Positions 1 through 7,400 of a DNA stretch of 64,000 nt are shown here, piece by piece. The stretch spans positions 1,488,001 through 1,552,000 of the forward strand of contig LN554846.1 in NCBI GenBank assembly GCA_000953695.1, read 5' to 3'. This DNA is from Aliivibrio wodanis. GTDB taxonomy: Bacteria; Pseudomonadota; Gammaproteobacteria; Enterobacterales; Vibrionaceae. The notes below the pieces were generated by a model, which saw only the letters and a program-made list of their open reading frames with translations, ran no database searches and was not told the origin of the DNA. The position numbers and the translations under genes were made by a program. Position 1 is the first letter of the stretch; every line of letters begins with the position of its first letter.

Positions 1-60
1 CAGCTTCATTTCTTTAGTGAAGAAACACAAGAGTTTGTGAGTAGCTTGCTCGAAGAGTAA
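1..60 (+). CDS. C-terminal end of an unidentified upstream gene (partial)
   Basis: An open frame runs from base 1 to a TAA at 58-60 and encodes the last 19 residues of a protein, ending FVSSLLEE. It stops 32 bases before the DUF2442 gene in the same orientation, so the two are probably co-transcribed. DUF2442 genes are often preceded by a DUF4160 gene, but 19 residues are too few to identify this one. Confidence 0.4.
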   Translation, partial: QLHFFSEETQEFVSSLLEE

Positions 61-92
61 ACGTAATAATCCAAGTAAATTATAGGTGACGT

Positions 93-353
93 ATGTTAAA
101 AGTAATTGATGTTGATTTGGTAGCTGACTTTACACTTGAGCTTACTTTTAGTGACGGTTATGCCGGTGAAGCAAACTTAACTGAGTATTTCCAAAAAGAA
201 GCATTTAGCCATGTAGCTAATTTTCAAAAGTTTGCATTAACGGCTGACGGCTCTCTTGATTGGAGTGGTGTTGAATTATCAGCGGCAACGTTAAAAGAAA
301 TCACGGTTGATAGTTATATTGAATCTGATTTAACGCCTTTTGACGTTAAATAA
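93..353 (+). CDS. DUF2442 domain protein
   Basis: This 86-residue protein matches the DUF2442 pattern. It has an N-terminal V-x-D-V stretch, a strand-rich core with LELTFSDG, and a C-terminal segment with LDWSGVELSAATL, where the W and the following small residues are typical of the family. The function is unknown; DUF2442 proteins often sit beside DUF4160 proteins in toxin-antitoxin-like pairs. The start is supported by a purine-rich AGGTGA about 5 bases upstream. It follows the end of another gene by 32 bases, suggesting a two-gene unit cut by the window edge. The family call rests on sequence pattern and size only. Confidence 0.8.
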   Translation: MLKVIDVDLVADFTLELTFSDGYAGEANLTEYFQKEAFSHVANFQKFALTADGSLDWSGVELSAATLKEITVDSYIESDLTPFDVK

Positions 354-380
354 ATGGAAATGATAATTAAACAGGCTTCA

Positions 381-494
381 TTTGTTATATCTCCTCTGGT
401 TTAAATTCAGCCATTATATTTATTATGTTTGCCTTTTCGGCTATATCGGTCGCGTTATTCCCACGCATTCCATGTCATGTTGACAGTGTGGGCA
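381..494. repeat. Dispersed repeat Y, copy 1, in the 354-755 gap; transposase-tail relic on the minus strand
   Basis: About 114 bp here (TTTGTTATATCTCCTCTGG through GACAGTGTGGGCA) recur at 11164-11277 with scattered substitutions, and a short piece recurs at 13213-13243. Read on the minus strand, the unit encodes ACPHCQHDMECVGITRP, a CPxC zinc-ribbon-like tail of the kind found at the end of some IS91-type (Y2) transposases. The open frame 441-692 (minus) around it shows nothing else recognisable. I read it as a mobile-element relic. The rest of the 354-755 gap holds only the higBA promoter region. Confidence 0.6.
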
Positions 495-695
495 AGCTCT
501 TACTGCTTTGGTACGGATAGTCATAGTCGTTGTCGGAGTTTGATAAAAAACGCGAAGCATGAGTTGTTCGTCGATGATGATAGGGACAAAGATATTTTGG
601 TTCGGGTGGTCGATTTTTAAGTTGGGCAGGATTTTGGTTTGGGGGTTCGGGAGAAATCCTACAGCTTCGTTATATGTACAAATTCGCATCAATAC

Positions 696-722
696 TTGAT
701 TATAGGTTTAAACCTATATAAT
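696..722 (+). promoter_or_regulatory. Probable higBA promoter with palindromic operator
   Basis: A perfect 18-bp palindrome, TATAGGTTTAAACCTATA, lies at 701-718 and overlaps a TATAAT at 717-722. A TTGATT at 696-701 could act as a -35, although the 15-base spacing is short. The toxin start is at 756. A palindrome over the promoter is what an autorepressing HigA-type antitoxin would bind; that assignment is inference. Confidence 0.6.
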
Positions 723-755
723 ATGTAGCCTATATTGAGGTTGTAGGGAATTATT

Positions 756-1100
756 ATGTGGGAAGTTATTACTACGGATACATTTGATGAATGGTTTGAT
801 TCACTAAACGATTCAGAACGTGCAAATGTGATCGCAGGTATGTTGTTACTTCAAAATAAAGGCCCGCATCTTTCTAGACCTTACGCTGATACTGTTTATG
901 GCTCGAAGTTTACAAATATGAAAGAGCTTCGTGTTCAAAGTAACGGTGATCCATTGAGAGCATTTTTTGCCTTCGATCCTGAGCGTAAAGGTATTTTATT
1001 ATGTGCTGGTAACAAAGGCGGTAATGAAAAACGTTTTTACAAACAGATGATCCCAATAGCAGATCAAGAATTTCAAGCTCATTTGAATAATAGAGGGTAA
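756..1100 (+). CDS. higB: HigB-like RelE/ParE-superfamily toxin (phage Gp49-like)
   Basis: This 114-residue protein fits the Gp49-like HigB family, which are ribosome-dependent mRNA interferases of the RelE fold. The visible pattern is F-x-x-WF-x-x-L near the start, then KGPHLSRPYADTVYGSKFTNMKELRVQ, a basic middle with FFAFDP, and a final GNEKRFYKQMI. Toxin precedes antitoxin, which is HigBA order, and the next gene starts 5 bases after the stop. A palindromic operator-promoter lies just upstream. Such modules are common cargo of Vibrio chromosomal integrons and often stabilise the DNA around them. Family assignment is strong; activity is inferred. Confidence 0.88.
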   Translation: MWEVITTDTFDEWFDSLNDSERANVIAGMLLLQNKGPHLSRPYADTVYGSKFTNMKELRVQSNGDPLRAFFAFDPERKGILLCAGNKGGNEKRFYKQMIPIADQEFQAHLNNRG

Positions 1101-1104
1101 TAAT

Positions 1105-1407
1105 ATGGCTCGTACACTTCAAGAAATCATGGCGAATGAAAAGCCAGAAGTTGTTGCTCAAGCTCAAGAGTTGGCAACAGAAATGTTATTAAATATTCAT
1201 TTAGCAGAGTTACGTGAAAGAGCGGCTTTAACTCAGAATGAATTAGCTTTAGCTATGGGTGTAAAACAACCGACTATTTCTGGTATGGAAAAAGTAGGGC
1301 AAGATATTAAATTGTCATCACTAAAAAAATATATTGAAGCAACGGGCGGCAAGTTACGTCTTGATGTTGAAATGTCAGATGGTAGTCACTTTGGTTTTGC
1401 GGTGTGA
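1105..1407 (+). CDS. higA: HigA-like XRE-family antitoxin
   Basis: This 100-residue protein has a helix-turn-helix in the second half (LTQNELALAMGVKQPTISGMEK), the XRE/Cro fold used by HigA antitoxins to neutralise the toxin and repress the operon. The N-terminal 45 residues form a predicted helical segment with LATEMLLNIHLAELRERA. It starts 5 bases after the toxin gene with a GAGGGTAATA ribosome-binding stretch. The likely operator is the palindrome at 701-718. A dispersed repeat begins 8 bases after the stop codon. Confidence 0.88.
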   Translation: MARTLQEIMANEKPEVVAQAQELATEMLLNIHLAELRERAALTQNELALAMGVKQPTISGMEKVGQDIKLSSLKKYIEATGGKLRLDVEMSDGSHFGFAV

Positions 1408-1414
1408 TGTACTT

Positions 1415-1490
1415 ATAACAAATAAGGATTACGCGCTGTGCAGCCAGCGTTAAATTCCGGGTATTGAACAAGCCCGTAGCTACTACTTCC
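1415..1490. repeat. Dispersed repeat X, copy 1 (attC-like position, hairpin-forming)
   Basis: The block begins TAACAAATAAGGATTACGCG and continues CAGCGTTAAATTCCGGGTATTGAACAAGCCCGTAGC-like, written here in part. It recurs at 10970-11111 and 13074-13214 with few changes. The arms GGATTA-GCGCTG and CAGCGTTAAAT-CC can pair into a hairpin. In all three places it starts at or within a few bases of a stop codon, as integron attC sites do. The TAACAAA start and GCGTTA inside also resemble Vibrio attC ends. The hairpin is shorter than a canonical attC, so it may instead be the end of a mobile element. Confidence 0.7.
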
Positions 1491-1618
1491 TCGATTAAAT
1501 GCATAGTTTCTACTTAATGTCTCGTTTAGCCATTAGAAACAGCTCACCAAAATTACGTTTGGTATGATTTGCTGTTAATGTATGCAAATAAGTACAAAAA
1601 TCACTCATAAGGAAATTC

Positions 1619-2407
1619 ATGGAAGAACTTCAAGGTGGGCGTGAAGGGCAGGTTTTTCGCTCTGAACACAAGGTTTATCGACCACGTGGTAAGTGGTCTA
1701 AAACGATACATAGCTTGTTGTCCCATATTACCGAGAATGGCTTTAATGCAGCCCCTAAGCCTTACGGTTTTGATGACAAAGATAATGAAATCTTATCTTA
1801 TGTAGAAGGAGACGTTTTCAATTATCCGCTAAAAGGTAATATTGCCACGACTGAAGCACTAACTTCGGCTGCTAAACTTCTTCGTTTATACCACGATGCA
1901 TCTAGTTCGTTTCTATTAAATCATTCGGTTGAATCACTAGAGTGGATGCTCCCTAGTAGAGAGCCCATGGAAGTTATCTGTCATGGAGACTACGCGCCAT
2001 ACAATGTTGCTCTGATTGGCTCAGACGTCGTGGGTATTATCGATTTTGATACTGCGCATCCAGCGCCGAGAGTTTGGGATATCGCTTATGCCGTGTATTG
2101 TTGGTCTCCATTCAAAACCAATGAATACGATGCAATGGGGAATTTAGGATCTCAATCTATACGAGCTAAGCAGTTTTGTGATGCTTATGGTTTGCTTGAC
2201 GTTGATCGTTCGGTTTTAGTTAAAGCAATGACAGAGAGAGTTCAAGCGTTGGTTGACCATATGCATAATGAAGCAAGTAATGGCAATCAAGCTTTTATCG
2301 AAAATATCAGAGATGGTCATCATTTAGCGTACCTAGCAGATATCCAATATTTGAGTGACAATAAGCAGTATATTACCGATGTATTGGTTGGTAAAAAGGG
2401 CTTATAA
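1619..2407 (+). CDS. Aminoglycoside-phosphotransferase-family kinase (APH-like)
   Basis: This 262-residue protein has the APH/choline-kinase fold. The catalytic loop CHGDYAPYNV lies near residues 120-130 and the metal-binding segment IIDFDTAHPAPRVWDIAYAVY near 139-160. A nucleotide-binding N-lobe includes GREGQVFRSEHKVYRPRGKWS and the hinge-like ILSYVEGDVF. Members phosphorylate small hydroxylated substrates, including some antibiotics; the substrate here cannot be read from sequence. An AAGGAAATTC ribosome-binding region precedes the start. The gene stands alone, and its stop codon is followed by CAACGC, another TAACAA-type end like its neighbours in this region. Confidence 0.85.
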   Translation: MEELQGGREGQVFRSEHKVYRPRGKWSKTIHSLLSHITENGFNAAPKPYGFDDKDNEILSYVEGDVFNYPLKGNIATTEALTSAAKLLRLYHDASSSFLLNHSVESLEWMLPSREPMEVICHGDYAPYNVALIGSDVVGIIDFDTAHPAPRVWDIAYAVYCWSPFKTNEYDAMGNLGSQSIRAKQFCDAYGLLDVDRSVLVKAMTERVQALVDHMHNEASNGNQAFIENIRDGHHLAYLADIQYLSDNKQYITDVLVGKKGL

Positions 2408-2645
2408 CAACGCTTGGTGCTTTTCATTCCGCATTCCTTCACCTTTCACATCGAATTTAGAGTTACAACCACTTTTCTAATGCAACCAATGATAGCTGTT
2501 TTCTCAGATCTCGATGTTTACTGGTGAATAAAAAGGCAATCAACATTCATTTTGTGAATTATTACTTTCTATGTCTGATCGAACTTATCAAATATGTTAT
2601 GTTTTATAAATAATAAATAGATCAGCATAATTCGCTAGGTAAATA

Positions 2646-3137
2646 ATGAAAAGCAGTGGTTTTACTCTAATAGAGCTCGTCGTCGTAATCGTTCTTCTTG
2701 GTATTCTTTCAGTCGTTGCCGCACCTAAATTTCTCAATTCACAATCAGATGCACGTATCGCTGCATTGGATGGTTTTATTGCACAGTTTCATACGGCAGA
2801 TACCATAGCAGTGAGCAAAGCGGCCATTACGGGAGTTGATGATAGTGATGGTGACGTTTTATTACCCGGAACTGATGTGTACGTGAACCGTGGTTATATC
2901 AGTTTAAAAGCCGATAATGTAAAAAATGCGATGAACACAACAGGCTATTCAATGGAAAATTTTATGGGCAATAATATTCCACTACTAATGATTGGCTTAG
3001 GGGAGGATGTCGATTTTAGTAAATCGAGAACGGAGCAATGTTTTGTTATGGTTTCAAGAAGTTTTGGTAATTTTGGTGCTAATAACCAACTCGCTTACGG
3101 TGACTTAAAGATCACTAAATATTACCGAGATTGTTAA
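2646..3137 (+). CDS. Type IV pilin / type II secretion pseudopilin-like protein
   Basis: This 163-residue protein starts MKSSGFTLIELVVVIVLLGIL, a short leader ending in G, then F with glutamate at mature position 5. That is the prepilin peptidase cleavage and methylation site, followed by the hydrophobic spine helix. Two cysteines near the C-terminus (EQCFVMV and YRDC) could form the D-region disulfide of a pilin. The sequence resembles MSHA-type minor pilins. No pilus assembly genes lie nearby, so it would depend on machinery elsewhere. It is an orphan gene between a kinase and a GNAT gene in the mosaic region. The pilin class is certain from the N-terminus; its role is not. Confidence 0.85.
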   Translation: MKSSGFTLIELVVVIVLLGILSVVAAPKFLNSQSDARIAALDGFIAQFHTADTIAVSKAAITGVDDSDGDVLLPGTDVYVNRGYISLKADNVKNAMNTTGYSMENFMGNNIPLLMIGLGEDVDFSKSRTEQCFVMVSRSFGNFGANNQLAYGDLKITKYYRDC

Positions 3138-3177
3138 CTCATATCATTTAATGGAAAATCAATTAACATCAGGGTAC

Positions 3178-3244
3178 GTTGGTATGGCGTAATTGAGAGT
3201 TAACAAAGCAAGGATAATGAGCAATTAACTGTTTCGAGGAAAAT
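3178..3244 (+). repeat. Repeat A plus repeat B, contiguous copy upstream of a GNAT gene
   Basis: Repeat A (TTGGTATGGCGTAAT through AGAGTTAACAAAGCAA) and repeat B (GCAATTAACTGTTTCGAGGA) lie side by side just before the GNAT gene at 3245. A recurs at about 14652-14685 and B at about 15198-15221, where a different GNAT gene has been inserted between them. The A end, GTTAACAAAGCAA, resembles the TAACAA starts seen after other genes in this region. Confidence 0.6.
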
Positions 3245-4009
3245 ATGAACATACAGGAAGTTACTCGTATTTATAATGAATACGAACGAAAAGGAAGCAC
3301 TCTCGGTGGCTATACAAAAGTGGTCACTCCTGAGGTCGTTAAATTTGTTTCTGGTACCCAATATGGCAGTTTTATATCATTCTTTGACCTGAATGATGAA
3401 AATGTAGACAGTGTTATCGAAAGAGAAAAAGCGTATTTTGCACAGCGTGATCTAGCTTTTGAATGGAAGGTTTACGATACTGATTTACCAACCTCAATTG
3501 ATAAAAAATTGATATCCCATGGGTTTGAAAAGGGTGAGTCAGAATCCTTCATGGCGCTTAGTTTAGATGAGCTCTCTATGATAGATGTTGATAACGATCC
3601 ATGTGTCGAGGTGAGTGACGAACAAGGAATAAAGGATGCTATTTCTGTCCAAGAGCAAGTATGGGGCGGCGACTTTAGCGGCCAATTAGCTCAACTTATT
3701 AATGCGAAAAAATCAGCCCCTGATGATTTAACAATCTATGTCATTTATGAAAATGATTTACCCGTTGCATCTGGGTGGATTGTTTATACGTCCAATAGTC
3801 CATTTGCAGGGATCTGGGGTGGCAGTACACTTAAAGCCTACCGAGGCAGGGGCTATTATTCGACTCTTTTGCATCAACGAATGAATGATGCTATCAAGCG
3901 TGATATCCAGTATTTAATTATTGATGCATCTGATATGAGTAAGCCAATTGTAGAAAAGTATGGTTTTCAATTTGTTGCGAAAACAACGCCATATACTATA
4001 GAGGCTTAA
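3245..4009 (+). CDS. GNAT-family N-acetyltransferase
   Basis: This 254-residue protein has a C-terminal GNAT domain. The acetyl-CoA pyrophosphate loop is seen in AYRGRGYYSTLLHQRMNDA (about residues 199-217), preceded by the strand GIWGGSTL and followed by YLIIDASDMSKPIVEKYGFQFV, the usual motif B ending in a YGF turn. The first 110 residues are a less conserved N-terminal lobe, making the protein longer than single-domain GNATs. The substrate is unknown. The start has a CGAGGAAA ribosome-binding site. Its stop codon (4007-4009) directly abuts the start of a broken second GNAT gene. Confidence 0.85.
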   Translation: MNIQEVTRIYNEYERKGSTLGGYTKVVTPEVVKFVSGTQYGSFISFFDLNDENVDSVIEREKAYFAQRDLAFEWKVYDTDLPTSIDKKLISHGFEKGESESFMALSLDELSMIDVDNDPCVEVSDEQGIKDAISVQEQVWGGDFSGQLAQLINAKKSAPDDLTIYVIYENDLPVASGWIVYTSNSPFAGIWGGSTLKAYRGRGYYSTLLHQRMNDAIKRDIQYLIIDASDMSKPIVEKYGFQFVAKTTPYTIEA

Positions 4010-4320
4010 ATGGAAGTGTCTCTAGTAAAAATTAACGCTGAATCTCGCCTATTCTTGAGAATCTGTTCCCATATTATATTTATGATATGTCTGAATATAT
4101 GGGCTGGTCTCCAAATGACAACGGTCACTTTAGCTTTAATAAAAGCAGCTTAGACGTATATTGGGAGCGGGTAGATCATGCTCCATACTTTATTTACGTT
4201 GATAATGAATTAGCCGGTTTTGTTCTGGCTCGAAAGTACCCATCGAACAGACTTATTTACGATATTGAGCAGTTTTTTGTATTACGTAAGTTCAAAGGGA
4301 AAGGTACAAGCAATGGTTAA
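4010..4320 (+). pseudogene. GNAT acetyltransferase, N-terminal part, frameshifted and truncated
   Basis: An ATG at 4010 opens a frame MEVSLVKINAESRLFLR, which is lost after about base 4060. Adding one A there restores NLFPYYIYDMSEYMGWSP, which continues in the open frame from 4087. The protein then reads through YVDNELAGFVLARKYPSNR and IEQFFVLRKFKGKG, reaching the start of the acetyl-CoA loop, before the frame diverges at 4306 and stops at 4318-4320. The missing second half of the GNAT domain lies at 9258-9555, beyond the helicase gene. The gene was thus broken twice: by a one-base deletion and by the insert. Confidence 0.85.
4211..4305 (+). repeat. Direct repeat, left copy, flanking the helicase gene
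   Basis: These 95 bp of GNAT coding sequence are repeated at 9269-9363 with only a few substitutions, mostly in the first 30 bases. Both copies end in GGGAAAGGT, after which the sequences differ completely: ACAAGC here, and GTCGGT (the true GNAT continuation) on the right. The repeat brackets about 5 kb containing the DUF4011 helicase gene. Confidence 0.9.
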
Positions 4321-4463
4321 CTGGTAGCTCAACAACAAGTTTACGGTAAACAATTCCCGAGCATATACGATATAAATAGGTCATTTATTGATCCACATTA
4401 GGTAGCATAACTTACCATATAGAATATAATACGATTACCGAAATAATATGGTTTAACTGAAAG

Positions 4464-7400
4464 ATGAACTCAAATCTTAAAGATATATTTGATAAAAGCC
4501 GTCAAGAACTACTTGATATGGGGCTTAGAGGGAATACATTACTTAATGTTGGCAAGGGAGCCAAAGTTCTAGACATTGTTGACGAAAAGTCTGAGCAGGT
4601 GTTTGAACACTTGGTTGATGAGTCAAAAATGATGTCATTCCTACCTGCTCCTGACTCTCTGGATACAGAGGACAGCAAGTCGATATCTTTAACTGATTTG
4701 ACTACTCATCTTGAAGAAAAGAATGGTGACAAGAGGCACTCAGATAATGCCTTACAAACTCAGTTATTTAGAAAGTCATTAGACACTCGATTACTAAAAC
4801 TAAGCACAGAAGCCACCACATTTGTGCAAGAGCAAGGGGTTGACCTTCTTTATCTTGCGATGGGGTTTGTTAAGTGGTTTGAAGATGATAATTCAGATAA
4901 GCCTAGATACGCTCCTTTAGTGCTAGTTCCTGTCGAAATTTTTCGAGAAGATGCGGGTGATTCATATAAAATTCGCTATACAGAAAATGAGCTAGGAACA
5001 AACCTAACGCTTGCTGCAAAGCTTAAAATGGAATTTGGAATTATCCTACCTGATTTTGAAGAGGGTGAAGATGGTTATGATTTCCAAGGGTACCTAGACC
5101 TGGTTACTACGGCTATCGCGGGAGAAAAGCGTTGGTTAGTAGAAAGCAATAAAATCGTTTTGAGTTTTTTCTCGTTTGGTAAGTTTCAGATGTATCAGGA
5201 CTTATCAGATGATGTGTGGCCTGATGGTAAGAAACCATCTGAAAATAGCTTAATTCAAAAGCTATTCACTGAAGGCTTTGAACGTGATGCAACATTGCTT
5301 GATTCAACACCAATGGACGTAAACCGTGTTGAAGAAGTTCAACTCGTTTTAGATTCTGATTCAAGTCAAACCGAAGCGGTTTTGGCAGCTAAGTCAGGGG
5401 CGAATCTTGTGATTCAAGGTCCTCCAGGTACAGGTAAATCTCAAACCATCACCAACATCATCTCGCAAGCTTTAGCTGACAATAAAAAGGTGTTGTTTGT
5501 TGCAGAGAAGATGGCAGCTCTTGATGTCGTAAAACGCCGATTAGATAACTGTCATATTGGCGATTCAGTATTAGAACTTCACTCACACAAGGCGAATAAG
5601 AAGTCTGTTCTTTCTTCATTAGAAAATACATTGATGCAGCATGCTCCTGTTACCCCTGAGAGGAGTGAAGATATTGATCGCTTGGTTTCTCTACGTAATA
5701 AATTGGATGATTACTGCCAGTCGGTCAATGAGAGCATCGCAAATACAGATGTCAGCTATCATGATGCTTTAGGTTATAGCTCACAGCTAGAGCGAATCAT
5801 AACCAATGCTTCAATTGAGCTAAATGAGCTGCCTCATATCGATTTTGATTTAAACGTTTGGGATAAGAGTTACTACCTGTCAGCCCTTGCTAAGATCACG
5901 GAGGTCGTTGATTATTTAACAGAGCACGCTGCACCAAGCCTGAATCTGTTTTCATCTACTAATCTTAAAGACTATTCGCCATCAGATGACAAGTCGGCAC
6001 AAAAGCTTGTTGCTGAAGTCGTGCAAACACAGCAAGAGGTCATTGATCAAGTTAAAGCTCTTCATGCCTGCGCTGGTTACGTCTCACCGATCGTTACTTA
6101 TACGGATTGCATTTCAGTGCTTGATGGCCTATCCCTTATTGCAAATAGACCCGAGCTTGAGAGTGTTGATGTAAACGCTCCTGCTTGGGATTCGAAAGGC
6201 GATACGATACTCGATTTTGCGCTTCAAGGAGCAACGCTACAAGATAAAAAATCCGAACTTTCAGAGCACTTTGTCGATAGTTCATTAGATTATGATTGGA
6301 TGCCAATTCGTGGCTCGTTGCTTACAACAGGTCAAAAGTGGTGGCGATTCCTATCTGGTGATTACCGTAAAGCAAAAAGCACCTACGCAGGCATGTGTAA
6401 AAATGGGCTTGCTGGTGGAGCAAGTGAATGGATTGAGAAGATTGATGCGGTACTGGAGTATCGTTCGACTCAAAAAAGCTTTATCGACTCGGCACAATTG
6501 GTAATTGATACTATCGGTAGTCATTTTAAAAATGAGAGTACCGACTGGAAAGCAATACTAAAGCCGCTTCAATGGGTGCAGCAATGCCATTCAGGAATTA
6601 AATCTGGAACGCTGGATCACAGTGCAGCGCAATACCTAGACCCATCAAAGGAAATTTCTTTTACTACCGCTGAGCTTGATAAGGTTAAGGCGCTTATTGA
6701 GAAGCGCACGAACGTGATCAATGAAATCGCATCGCTGTTGCAACTGAATCTAAGTTCCTTTGTTGAAAGATGTGATGCCCTGCAATGTGATGAAGTTGAA
6801 ACGATTGATAGTGATATTCAGAAGTTCTACCCATTAACACGTTTCAATCGTTTAGGCTCAAATCTTGATACCATCGGACTTTCTGATTGGAGACAACAGG
6901 CATTTACGTGGTCGAAAGCATCTATGCTTATTCGAGATTGCTTTAAATTCACGTACTACAGTTCGCTTGTTGATCACCAATATGATTCACGAGATGAAAT
7001 CCGCTACTTTGATCGTGTTGAACATGAAAAACAGATTGAACAGTTCAGCTCTATTGATGGTCAATTGTTCCACTTTGCTCAAGAGACGTTGGTGAAACAG
7101 CTTTACGATAATCTACCGAATCCGTCAGCAAGAGGTGAGGTAGAAACGTTAAGACGTGAATTTAATAAGAAACGCCGCCAGATGCCAATTAGACGGCTGC
7201 TTAATAAATCAGGCAGAGTGATCCAGCAGATCAAACCTGTATTTATGATGAGTCCAATGTCGATCGCAACTTACTTAGAGCCAGGTGTGGTTAATTTCGA
7301 TTTGGTTATTTTCGATGAAGCATCACAGGTTAAGGTTGCTGACGCTCTTGGGGCTATTATGCGTGGTAAACAGGTCATTGTTGTTGGTGATACTAAGCAA

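Noticed and set aside
429-620. Plus-strand open frame of 63 residues
   Set aside because: It lies over the transposase-tail relic of repeat Y, has an unnatural composition and no ribosome-binding site; the protein-like signal is on the other strand.
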